From contig JAAUSP010000208.1 in NCBI GenBank assembly GCA_012032575.1, positions 1-11,488 of the forward strand: a DNA stretch of 11,488 bases, read 5' to 3'. Every line of letters starts with the position of its first letter. Positions within the stretch are counted from its first letter, which is position 1. Positions 1 to 8,400 of the stretch are shown one piece after another. The notes below the pieces were generated by a model, which did not search any database, was not told the DNA's origin, and saw only the letters and a list, made by a program, of their open reading frames with translations. This DNA is from Anaerolineales bacterium (GTDB lineage: Bacteria; Chloroflexota; Anaerolineae; 4572-78; J111). The position numbers and the translations under genes are program-made.

Positions 1-1041
1 CGATATGGTTGGAGGCGTTTTCATCAAACAGGGTGTTGTAAAAAGCAGCCCCGATTGAGAAATCGGCGAGCTGTGCGGCACCAGGGCGACCTCGCCCAGG
101 CGGGCCGAACCTTCGTCGGTTTCGACCAGCTTTCTGAGCACGGCTTCGCCTTTTTTAGCGGTCACCTTGACCACCCGCCCGTTGGCAAAGGTCAGGCTGA
201 AATCTTCGATCAGCACGCCGCCGTAGCTCAACGGTTTGGAGCTGCTGACCACACCATCGGCCCGGTCTTTGTGGGGCATGGTGAAAACTTCTTCGGTGGG
301 CACATTGGCGATAAAGGTAATGCCGCTGGGGGTTTGGCTGTGTGCGCCGTTCCAGATGTGGTTGTCGGGCAGGCCCAGGGTAAAATCGGTGCCGGGGCCG
401 GTGTATTTGAGGGCGGTGTAGGCTTTGGCGTTGAGATAATCTTTGCGGGCCGACAACTCGGCCACGTGTTTCTGCCAGGCCGCAACCGGGTCGGGCTGGT
501 CAATCCGGCAGACTTTGAAGATCGCTTCCCACAATTTGGCTATTTGTTCGTCCGGGCTGTTTTCGGGAAAGACTTTGGCGGCCCAACTGGCAATCGGCAG
601 GGAGATAACCGTCCAGTTCAGGTGGTCGGACATGATTTTGCGCCGGAAGGGGGCCAGGTGGGTTTGGGCGACCCGCTGAACCAGAGCGACCAGATCAGGG
701 TCCTGGTCTTTGAGCAGGTCGGGATCGGTGGCGTGGACGGAGAGGACGGCATCGCCGGCCTCGGCAAGTTGATTAAGCCCCTGGGCCTGCCAGACGGGGT
801 ATTCTTCAAAGGAATCGCGGGGGGCATAGTTGAAGCGGGCCAGCGTCACCGCATCGTCGCCCCAGACTACATCCACCAGCCGCGCTCCGGCCTTATAGGC
901 GCTGGCGACAATCAAACGGGTCAGCGGCGCACTTTCGATGGGGGCACGGACCATGAGGCGCTGCCCGGCCCGCAAGCCGACGCCGATTTTGACGGCCAGT
1001 TCGGCGTAATTGTGCAGATTTTGTTCAAAAGAGAGGGACAT
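1..1041 (-). CDS. M29-family metallo-aminopeptidase (AmpS/aminopeptidase T type), 3' end outside window, apparent frameshift near 40-44
   Basis: Cytosolic exopeptidase that removes N-terminal residues using a dinuclear metal site. The start is the ATG at 1041-1039, with AAGGAG (complement of 1051-1056) nine bases upstream. The translation begins MSLSFEQNLHNYAELAVKIG and stays open to the window edge. Family signatures are TEEVF with Glu250, and DEGSARLGEVALV with Glu317; both match family metal/catalytic glutamates. Next comes a stretch that should read LLFYNTLFDENASNH. At the T5 run (minus strand, 44-40) the frame is off by one: codons 333-335 read L-F-T, and the conserved YNTLFDENASNH continues only in the next frame. 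One missing T explains it. The conserved His of SNH (7-5) falls in the shifted frame. The family is usually about 400-415 residues, so roughly 60 lie beyond the edge. It is the downstream partner of yedK. Family assignment is firm; whether the break is biological or a sequencing error is open. Confidence 0.88.
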   Translation of the reverse strand, partial: MSLSFEQNLHNYAELAVKIGVGLRAGQRLMVRAPIESAPLTRLIVASAYKAGARLVDVVWGDDAVTLARFNYAPRDSFEEYPVWQAQGLNQLAEAGDAVLSVHATDPDLLKDQDPDLVALVQRVAQTHLAPFRRKIMSDHLNWTVISLPIASWAAKVFPENSPDEQIAKLWEAIFKVCRIDQPDPVAAWQKHVAELSARKDYLNAKAYTALKYTGPGTDFTLGLPDNHIWNGAHSQTPSGITFIANVPTEEVFTMPHKDRADGVVSSSKPLSYGGVLIEDFSLTFANGRVVKVTAKKGEAVLRKLVETDEGSARLGEVALVPHSSPISQSGLLFTTPCLMKTPPTIS

Positions 1042-1060
1042 GGTTGAAATCTCCTTATGG

Positions 1061-1111
1061 GTGTTGCGTGTTGCGTGTTCCGTCCGCTTTACCTTACGGA
1101 ACACGCAACAC
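1061..1111. repeat. Tandem 7-mer and perfect 16-bp inverted repeat between yedK and the aminopeptidase gene
   Basis: Three tandem 7-mers (GTGTTGC, GTGTTGC, GTGTTCC at 1061-1081) are answered by GGAACAC and GCAACAC (1098-1111). Bases 1068-1083 pair perfectly with 1096-1111 over a 12-base loop, giving a 16-bp stem. No T-run follows the stem in the direction of transcription (minus). It therefore does not look like a standard intrinsic terminator; a transcript-processing or mRNA-stabilising hairpin, or a REP-like element, fits better. Confidence 0.85.
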
Positions 1112-1147
1112 TTTAGCAGAACTGGCTGGCTTGGACAAGTTGCTGAA

Positions 1148-1810
1148 CTATATCGGCTCGATGAGGGCCGGCGAGTCGTTTTTGGGGCTGTTGACCAGTT
1201 TGGAAATGGGGTAGGCGGTCATCAATTCGGCGGGATAGGGCTGGAGCAGGCTTTGAAGCTGGTCGGGGCTGCGTTCGGCGGGGTCGAGCCACTGTTCGTA
1301 GGCGGCGGGGGGCAGGATCACGGGCATGCGGTTGTGGATTTGGGCCATCAAATCGTTGGGGGCGGTGGTGATGATGGTGCAGGAGAGAATAATATCTTCG
1401 GCGGTCTGCCATATTTCCCACAGGCCGGCAAAGGCAAACGGGTCACCGGAGGCCAGCCGGATGTACATGGGTGTTTTAGCTCCATCGCCCTCTTTCTTCC
1501 ATTCGTAAAAGCCATCGGCCAGCACCAGGCAGCGGCGGCGCTTGTAGGCATTTTTGAAGGAAGGTTTTTCGGCCAGGGTTTCGGCGCGGGCATTGATCAT
1601 CTGATTGCCAATCTTGGGGTCTTTAGCCCATGAGGGAATCAAGCCCCAGTTGAAGAACTCAACCTTGTGCTGACCATTATTTGCTGCCACCGCAATGGGC
1701 TGAGTGGGGGCGATATTGTAACGCGCCGGCATCTCCGCCGGAACTTCAAACCCGGCGAAAGATTCGGCCAGTTTTTGGGTGTTTGTTGCTAACGTGTATC
1801 GTCCACACAT
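1148..1810 (-). CDS. yedK: SRAP-domain abasic-site processing protein (YedK/HMCES family)
   Basis: 220-residue single-domain protein, close to E. coli YedK in length. Known family role: it covalently caps abasic sites in single-stranded DNA through Cys2, forming a thiazolidine DNA-protein crosslink. The start MCGRYTL leaves Cys2 at the mature N terminus after Met removal. Other active-site residues are visible: Asn73 in NARAET, Glu103 in GFYEWKK and His159 in IHNRMP; WGLIPSWA is a further family signature. The ATG at 1810 is preceded by GGAGG (complement of 1821-1825) at ten bases. The Cys2 requirement makes this the only plausible start. The stop is TAG at 1150-1148. A promoter with an extended -10 lies upstream at 1901-1929. 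The transcript leader of about 84 bases contains an inverted repeat. The M29 aminopeptidase gene follows 106 bases downstream on the same strand; no functional link is known. Confidence 0.95.
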   Translation of the reverse strand: MCGRYTLATNTQKLAESFAGFEVPAEMPARYNIAPTQPIAVAANNGQHKVEFFNWGLIPSWAKDPKIGNQMINARAETLAEKPSFKNAYKRRRCLVLADGFYEWKKEGDGAKTPMYIRLASGDPFAFAGLWEIWQTAEDIILSCTIITTAPNDLMAQIHNRMPVILPPAAYEQWLDPAERSPDQLQSLLQPYPAELMTAYPISKLVNSPKNDSPALIEPI

Positions 1811-1834
1811 AAAATACCTGCCTCCGACGTGGTG

Positions 1835-1867
1835 CGTCTTGCGTAAGAAAACGGAAGACGCAAGACG
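1835..1867. repeat. 10-bp inverted repeat in the yedK leader
   Basis: CGTCTTGCGT (1835-1844) and ACGCAAGACG (1858-1867) are perfect inverse copies with a 13-base loop. They sit between the predicted yedK promoter and its ribosome binding site, so they would form a hairpin in the 5' leader. The GCGT-rich word resembles that of the repeat downstream of the same gene at 1061-1111. Confidence 0.75.
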
Positions 1868-1900
1868 TTTTGAACCATCTAAGAACTAACGTTCTGCGAT

Positions 1901-1929
1901 AGTATAGCATGTTCAGTCTTAACTTACAA
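1901..1929 (-). promoter_or_regulatory. Predicted sigma70-type promoter for yedK, extended -10
   Basis: On the minus strand TTGTAA (complement of 1924-1929, 4/6 to consensus) is followed after exactly 17 bases by TATACT (complement of 1901-1906, 5/6). The TG of an extended -10 lies one base before it. Transcription would start near 1894, giving a leader of about 84 bases. No alternative spacing fits as well. Confidence 0.6.
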
Positions 1930-1950
1930 CCAACGCGTCTGCCGTCTCAT

Positions 1951-1979
1951 TTGTCTAGCCTGACTGCTCGTGATACTAT
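1951..1979 (+). promoter_or_regulatory. Possible promoter for the hydrolase-ligase operon
   Basis: TTGTCT (1951-1956) and TACTAT (1974-1979) are each 4/6 to consensus and are separated by 17 bases. The predicted start of transcription near 1986 would leave only about ten leader bases before the ATG at 1997. It lies back to back with the yedK promoter, so the two transcription units are divergent. The call is weaker than the yedK promoter. Confidence 0.35.
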
Positions 1980-1996
1980 TTAAAGTAGGAGGGCCG

Positions 1997-4501
1997 ATGA
2001 AACGAAAATTACGGGGGATGAAGCGGCGCGACATTCAGCTTGATTTCAACCTCTACCGGATAGATGTGCCGATTCGCGGCCTGACCGGGGCCAAGTTGAG
2101 CGTGATTGACATCTGGCCCGAAGGAGTCCAGAAAACGGTCATGTTTGTTCACGGCTACGCCGGCTGCGCTGAAACCTGGGAATTTCAAATCAATCGCTTC
2201 GCCCGCTCGTATCGCGTGATTGCCGCCGATTTGCGCGGTCACGGCCAAAGTGACGCCCCCCTGACTCAATACACCATGCCGGAAATGGTGGATGATTTGC
2301 AGACCATTGCCGAGACCCTCAAGCTGCCGGAAAAGTTCATTCTGGTCGGTCACTCCTTCGGCGGTTCGATTTGTGTCGAGTATGCCAATGCTCACCCGGA
2401 GCGGCTGGAAAAGCTGGTTCTCATCGCCACGGCCGGCGAATACCCGCTGCCCCGGCGCGTCACCTGGGCCTTTCGCCTGCCCAACGCCTTTTTCCGGCCC
2501 TGGTGGGAGTATCGCCCCCGTTGGAACGCCGAAATCCATGTGTTGAAGCGGATGATGCTCAACAATATGCGTTGCTGGCAGGGCTGGCCGCTGCTGCGCA
2601 ATATCACCACCCCCACCCTGGTCATTACCGGCGAGCGGGACAGCTATTTTCCCCGTTATGTTTTTGACGAGTTGAGCCAGATGGTCCCCGGCGCTGAAGT
2701 CATTGATGTCGGCTCGGCCAAACACAAGGTTCAGTTGGAGCGCCACCAGGCCGTCAACCGGGCCGTTGAACGTTTTGTTGAAGAGGGACGGCGCAGTTCC
2801 TGGCGCGACTCGCAGCACGCTGGCTCGCTGTTTCAGCAGCGCCCCTGGCTGACCAGCTATGGCCCGGAAACCCCTTTGACCGTGCCCATCCCGCGCCAGC
2901 CCTTGCCCCAATTTTTAGAGGGCGCAGCGGATATGGCTCCCAAAAGAACCGCCGCCATTTTTTATGGGGCAAAACTGACCTATCAGCAGCTCAACCGGCA
3001 GGTCAACGCTTTTGCCCACGCCCTGTTGGGCCTGGGTGTGGGTCCGGGAGAACGAGTGCTGGTCGCCCTGCCGAACATGCCCCAGATGATTGTAGCTTAT
3101 TTTGGCACGCTCAAGGCGGGGGGGGTAGTGGTCCTTTCTCACCCCGAAGCCGATGCCGCCCAAATGGTGCAGCAAATCCGGCAGACCGGGGCCAGGGTGC
3201 TGGTGACGCTGCGTGAATTTAGCGGGTTGACCCAGGCGGTGCAGGCGCAAACCGACCTGCGGCAGATCATTCTGGTGGAGATGGCGAGTCTGGTTCCGCC
3301 GGAAGTGTTTCAAAAATTGATGGCTCGCTGGACCACAACCACCCTGATCTCTGGCCCGATGGAGCTTGATGCGGCGAACGCCCTTTCGATGGCGGAATTG
3401 ATGCAGGATGCCAGCACCGAGCCGCCGGCCATTCAGGTGGACAGCGAGGCCACCGCTGTGATTCTCTACACCAGCGGCACCACCGACGAAGCCAAAGCCG
3501 TCTGTCTGACCCACGCCAATCTGGTGGCCAACACCCTGCAAACGCGCCACTGGGTGCATGAACTGCGCTATGGCGAAGAGGTTTGCCTGTCGGTCGTTCC
3601 ATTAGCCCACAGTTACGGCTTGACCAACGCCTTGAATATTCCCATCGCTCTGGCCGCCACCCTGGTACTGCTGCCTGACTTTGACCTGGAAGACACGCTG
3701 CGACAGATCAAACAGTATCGCCCGACCCTTTTTCCGGCCGTACCTTCAATGTATATGGCGATCAATCAGGCCAGTAATGTGCGGATTTACGGCCTGGACT
3801 CGATCAAAGCCTGTATCAGCGGCGCGGCTCCGCTGCCGGTTGAGGTTCAGGAAGCCTTTGAAAAGCTCACCCGCGGCCGGCTGGTCGAGGGTTACGGTCT
3901 GACCGAAGCCTCGCCGGTAACGCATGCTAACCCGCTGTATGGCCTGCGCAAGGTTGGTTCGATTGGTGTGCCCATCCCCAACACTGAGGCCAAAATTGTT
4001 GACCTGATCAGCGGGGCCGACTTATTACCCGGCCAAATTGGAGAACTGGTGGTCAAAGGGCCACAGGTGATGGCCGGCTATTGGGCCGACGAGGCCGCAA
4101 CCCGGGCGGTGCTCAAGAATGGCTGGCTCTACACCGGCGACGCGGCGGTGATGGAAAGTGACGGCTATTTTCATATCATTGGCCGCAAAAAAGATATAAT
4201 TATGACGGTGGAAGGTCACAGCGTCTATCCGCGCGATGTGGAAGAGGTGTTGTACGAGCACAACCGGGTGCTGGAGGCTGTGGTCGTTGGCCTGCCCGCC
4301 GGAAAAAACGGTCAGCAGCGAGTCAAGGCCTTTGTGGTGCTCCGCCCCGGCGTAACCGTGTCGAATGAAGAATTGTTGGCCCTCTGCCGCCGCCGTCTGG
4401 ACGATTACGCCGTCCCCGCAGAAATCGAGTTCCGCGACACCTTGCCCAAATCGTTTGTGGGCAAAGTGTCGCGCCGGGCACTGTTGGAAGAAGGGAACTG
4501 A
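1997..4501 (+). CDS. Fusion protein: alpha/beta hydrolase plus long-chain acyl-CoA synthetase-like AMP-forming ligase
   Basis: 834 residues in two catalytic halves. Residues about 20-262 are an alpha/beta hydrolase: oxyanion region FVHGYAG (50-56), DLRGHG (78-83), nucleophile elbow GHSFGG with Ser120, acid Asp215 in GERD, and His243 in AKHKVQLE. Residues about 305-834 are an ANL-superfamily adenylating enzyme: A3 loop YTSGTTDEAKAV (491-502), A5 YGLTEASP (633-640), A7 YTGD (712-715), RKKD hinge region (730-733) and A10 catalytic Lys823 in VGKVSRR. The expected reaction is fatty acid + ATP + CoA giving acyl-CoA; the hydrolase could supply the acid. In the A3 loop the usual G-x-P-K-G is D-E-A-K-A, keeping only Lys500. 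No signal peptide or membrane segment is seen. The start at 1997 has AGGAGGG at 1987-1993. A longer GTG start at 1970 overlaps the likely promoter and is disfavoured; ATG 2018 is another option. A patatin gene follows after 75 bases. Confidence 0.9.
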   Translation: MKRKLRGMKRRDIQLDFNLYRIDVPIRGLTGAKLSVIDIWPEGVQKTVMFVHGYAGCAETWEFQINRFARSYRVIAADLRGHGQSDAPLTQYTMPEMVDDLQTIAETLKLPEKFILVGHSFGGSICVEYANAHPERLEKLVLIATAGEYPLPRRVTWAFRLPNAFFRPWWEYRPRWNAEIHVLKRMMLNNMRCWQGWPLLRNITTPTLVITGERDSYFPRYVFDELSQMVPGAEVIDVGSAKHKVQLERHQAVNRAVERFVEEGRRSSWRDSQHAGSLFQQRPWLTSYGPETPLTVPIPRQPLPQFLEGAADMAPKRTAAIFYGAKLTYQQLNRQVNAFAHALLGLGVGPGERVLVALPNMPQMIVAYFGTLKAGGVVVLSHPEADAAQMVQQIRQTGARVLVTLREFSGLTQAVQAQTDLRQIILVEMASLVPPEVFQKLMARWTTTTLISGPMELDAANALSMAELMQDASTEPPAIQVDSEATAVILYTSGTTDEAKAVCLTHANLVANTLQTRHWVHELRYGEEVCLSVVPLAHSYGLTNALNIPIALAATLVLLPDFDLEDTLRQIKQYRPTLFPAVPSMYMAINQASNVRIYGLDSIKACISGAAPLPVEVQEAFEKLTRGRLVEGYGLTEASPVTHANPLYGLRKVGSIGVPIPNTEAKIVDLISGADLLPGQIGELVVKGPQVMAGYWADEAATRAVLKNGWLYTGDAAVMESDGYFHIIGRKKDIIMTVEGHSVYPRDVEEVLYEHNRVLEAVVVGLPAGKNGQQRVKAFVVLRPGVTVSNEELLALCRRRLDDYAVPAEIEFRDTLPKSFVGKVSRRALLEEGN

Positions 4502-4558
4502 CGGAACTGGCTGAGGGAACTAAAGGAACTTTTTCACCTTGTCACTTTGTCACCTTGT
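4494..4558. repeat. Two short word repeats between the fusion gene and the patatin gene
   Basis: GGAACT occurs four times (4494, 4503, 4516, 4525), the first copy inside the last codons of the upstream gene. Then the 8-mer CACCTTGT, CACTTTGT, CACCTTGT runs in perfect tandem at 4535-4558. No inverted copy and no terminator is seen, which is compatible with read-through between the two genes. Confidence 0.75.
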
Positions 4559-4576
4559 CTATTTCAGACCTAAAGA

Positions 4577-5448
4577 ATGAGTACTAACTTGGCTCGTCCC
4601 AAAATTGCCCTGGTTTTAGGCGGGGGAGGAAGTCGCGGGCTGGCCCATATTGGGGTGCTGGAAGTGCTGGTCCGCGAGGGTATCCCCGTTGATTTGATTG
4701 TCGGGACCAGTATGGGCGGGATTGTGGGGGTTTTGTTTGGCCTGGGTCTCAGCCCGGCTCAAATTGCCCAGGAACTCAGCCCTCTTCAGGGGATCCCCTT
4801 TCTCGACCGGCTCAAACTGATCAGTTTGCGGGGCCGTCAGCAGCGGGCGCGAGAGCATTTTGCCGACATTCTGGAGGACAAAACCTTTGCCGACCTGGCC
4901 CTGCCTGTTACCCTGATGGCGGTGGATATGGTCCACGGGCAGGAAGTCGCCCTCTGTGAGGGGCCACTGCTGCCGGCGGTGCTGGCGAGCAGCGCCGTGC
5001 CGGGGGCATTTCCGCCGGTCAATCATAACGACATGCAACTGGCCGATGGTGGCGTGATTGACAGCCTGGCCACCCACGTGGCCTATGCTCAAAACGCGGA
5101 GCGAGTTATTGCCGTGGATGTTTACCCGCCGCTGGAAAAAGATAAACCCTGGACGGACCCCATCAGCGCGATTATGGGCTTTCAACTGCCGCCGGGTCTT
5201 TTCAGTATCACCGGGCCGGAGGCGGATAAAATTCCCACCGCCGCCGCTTCGATGTGGCGCTCGGTGCGGTCATGACCTGGTATTTGCATCAACAGCGCCT
5301 GGCGGCTCACCCGGCGCATGTACTCCTGCGGCCCGAAGTGAGCAACTACGGCTCGCTGGATTTCAAAGATGTGGACAGCCCGCGCCTGGCCGGGGTGGTG
5401 GCCACGGAGCGCTGTTTGCCGGAGCTGCAAGCACTCACCGAGTGGTGA
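4577..5448 (+). CDS. Patatin-like phospholipase (RssA/NTE type), interrupted by a one-base frameshift after 5266
   Basis: Ser-Asp dyad acyl hydrolase that releases fatty acids from phospholipids or other lipids. Motifs are the glycine-rich oxyanion loop GGGGSRGLAHIGV (15-27), nucleophile elbow GTSMGG with Ser45, and catalytic Asp157 in ADGGV. The first frame ends prematurely at 5273-5275 after MWRSVRS (232 residues). The next frame continues without interruption from 5267 with AVMTWYLHQQRL to a TGA at 5446-5448. Adding one G after 5266 (GTG GCG GTC ATG) joins both parts into a 290-residue protein of normal family length. No membrane segment or clear signal peptide is seen. The ATG at 4577 has only a weak AAAGA before it. 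The kinase gene starts 11 bases after the stop, so co-transcription is likely. As written, the catalytic part is intact and about 60 C-terminal residues are lost. Family is firm; a real mutation versus a read error is undecided. Confidence 0.87.
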
Positions 5449-5459
5449 TAGCATAAGTA

Positions 5460-8400
5460 GTGGAACAGGATCAATCTGTGGAGATTAACTTTGATGAAAC
5501 AAATACGGGGGTTATTAACCTGTCAGAGCATGAATTGGCCGATTTACGTGAAAGAGTGACCGAATTAGAAGCCCTGGAGTCCAAACACCGGGAAACGGAA
5601 GAGGCTTTGGCCCACGAACGGAACCTGCTGCGGACGTTGGTGGATCATCTGCTTGAGTTTGTTTATGTTAAAGATAGCCAAAGCCGCTTTATTATTGCCA
5701 ATTCCGCCGTGGCCCAACTGATGGGGGCTGCCTCACCGGAGGAATTAATTGGCAAAACCGATTTTGATTTTTATCCGGAGGATTTAGCCAGCCGCTACTT
5801 TGCCGACGAGCAGGCTGTCATCGCTTCCGGTGAATCGTTGGTCAACCGTGAAGAGCCGGCGGTACACCAGCAGACCCACGAACTGCGTTGGATTTCAAGC
5901 AACAAAATCCCTTTGCGTGACGGACAGGGCCGGATTATGGGGGTGGTAGGGCTGGGGCGGGATATAAGCGAATGGAAAGAGGCTGAGGAAGCTCTCCAAC
6001 AATCCAAGCAGCGCATTGAAAATATTCTGGAAAGCATTACCGATGCCTTTTTTGCGGTGGATAAACAATGGCGCTTTACCTACGTTAACCAGCGGGCGGA
6101 ACAACTTTTGCGCAAAACGCGAGCGGAACTTTTGCACAAGAGCCTATGGGGGGCATTTTCTGCCGTCGGCCCCTCAAAGTTTAATGTGCAGTTTCGGCGA
6201 GCCATGCGTAAGCAGATCACCATTGAGTTTGAGGAATATTACGAGCCGTTTCAAACCTGGTTCAAAGTTCATGTTTACCCTTATTCGGATGGGCTTTCGG
6301 TTTATTTTAGAGACGTAACTGAACGAAAACAGGCGGAGGTAATTTTAGGCCAGCGCGCCGCTCAATTGGCTTTGATCAACGATATCGGCAGCAAAATTGC
6401 CGCTGTATTGAATCTGGACAGCCTTCTTAACCGGGCGGCCCGCCTGGTGCATGAAACTTTTAACTATCATCATGTCGCGTTGTTCCTCCTGGATAATGAT
6501 CGGGTTCGCTTAAGGGCTATTGCCGGCTCGTACCAAACGTTTTTTCCGCCCAACCATACCCAGCTAATCAGCCAGGGCATTATCGGCTGGGTCGCTTCTC
6601 ACGGCCAGAAGATTGTCGCCAATGATATTAGCCAGGAGCCGCGTTACATCTCCTTAATCCCCGATCAGACGATCACGCGGGCCGAATTGTGTGTGCCAAT
6701 TAAAGTGGCCGGTCAAATTGTCGGGGTAATTGACCTGCAAAGCCCACGGCTTGATGCCTTTGCTGAGAACGACATCATTGCCATGGAAATTCTCACCGAC
6801 CAGATTGCCGTAGCTATTGAGAATGCCCGTCTGTACCAGGCGTTGGAGCAGGAGTTGGCCGAGCGCAAGCAGGCCGAAAAAGCCTTGCAGCAATCAAAGA
6901 TTCAGGTGCTGAATGTGCTGGACCACCTGGAAGAACTGGTCAACGAGCGGACGGCGGCGCTGAGCACGGCCAATGCTCAACTGCAACAGGAGATTGTGGA
7001 GCGCCGCCGGGTCGAAGCAGCTCTGCGGGAGAGCGAAAGCAAATACCGCTTGTTGATGGAACAGGCGTCTGACGGCATTTTTATCACCGATCAGACCGGT
7101 AAATATCTTGAGGTGAATCCAAAAGGCTGTGAAATGCTGGGCTACAGCCGCGAAGAACTGCTCCAACTTAATTTTTTTAGCGATTTGATTCCGCCCGAAG
7201 ACCTCATCGCCCAACCCGTCCAAATAAAAGAACTCCTGGCCGGCAAAACGCTGCTGGTAGAGCGCCGGCTTTACTGCCGTAACGGCGCGCTTTTGCCGGT
7301 CGAAATCAGCGCCAAACTGATGGATGACGGCCGGCTGCAAGCCATTATCCGTGATATTACCGAGCGCAAACAGGCCCAGGAATCGCTACAGCGCTACGCC
7401 GAACGGGTGAAAACCTTGCAGGAGCTTGACCGGGCGATTCTGGCGGCGCAATCGCCGGAGGCCATTGCCCAAGTGGCTTTGCACCATATTCAACAATTAA
7501 TGCCGTTTCGGCAGGCGGCGGTGGTGGGCTTTGATTTTGAGACGTATGAGGCCGTAATGCTGGCAGCTTATGTGTCCGGCCAGGCCAGGGTGATGGTGGG
7601 GGTGCATCCGCCGCTGGATATGTTTGGCATTGCCGAGGAACTGCGTCAGGGCAGCGCCAAAGCCCCCGAAAGCATCTTGAGCCTGGTTCAACCACCGCTG
7701 GCGCTCCAGGCTTTGGGCGTCGAGGGCATGTACTGCTATATTAATGTGCCGCTGGTCGCCAAAGGTAAACTGATTGGCGGCCTCAGCCTGGGTGCTGAAA
7801 CCACCGATGCTTTTACTCTGGAGCATGTGGATATTGCCCGCGAGGTGGCCGATCCGCTGGCGGTAGCGATTCAGCAAGCCCGTTTGCACGAACAGATTCA
7901 GCGCTATGCCGCCGAACTGGAGCGGCGGGTGGTGGAACGCACGGCCAAACTGGAGGAGATCAACGACGAGTTGAACTCTTTCTCTTTTTCCGTTTCGCAC
8001 GATTTGCGCGCGCCGCTGCGAGCCGTTCAGGGCTTTGCCGACGCCCTGCTGGAAGATTATACGGCGGTGCTGGATCAGGACGGCCAGGGTTACGCCCGGC
8101 GTATTGTTGAGGCCGCCCAACGGATGGATGTCCTGATTCAAGATTTGCTGGTGTACAGCCGCCTCAGCCGCTCCGATCTGCGCTTCCAGCCGGTTGATTT
8201 GAATGCGGTTGTGACCGATGTGTTGACCCAACTGGAAATAACCCTCCAGGAGCAGCAGGCCCAGGTTAAGATCGAGAAGCCGCTGCCACGGGTAATTGGG
8301 CACTATGCTACGGTGGTACAAATTGTGTCTAATTTGGTTAGCAACGGGGTGAAATTTGTTCCGGCAGGGGTGCAACCCTTGCTACGGATCTGGGCCGAAT

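Noticed and set aside
55..1047. 330-residue plus-strand open frame
   Set aside because: It is the antisense of the M29 aminopeptidase, whose minus-strand translation has clear family motifs and a good ribosome binding site.
1010..1633. 207-residue plus-strand open frame
   Set aside because: Antisense shadow of yedK; glycine-rich, motif-free product.
1970..1999. Upstream GTG start for the fusion gene
   Set aside because: It would overlap the predicted -10 region and put the strong AGGAGGG inside the coding sequence; the ATG at 1997 uses that site.
2009..3559. Two long minus-strand open frames (300 and 214 residues)
   Set aside because: Shadows of the hydrolase-ligase fusion caused by GC-rich codon use; no motifs and no Shine-Dalgarno.
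1997..4501. OleBC-type fusion of olefin biosynthesis
   Set aside because: OleB enzymes are haloalkane dehalogenase-like with an Asp nucleophile, whereas here the elbow is GHSFGG with Ser. No OleA or OleD gene is nearby.
7497..8375. 292-residue minus-strand open frame
   Set aside because: Shadow of the histidine kinase GAF2/HisKA region.
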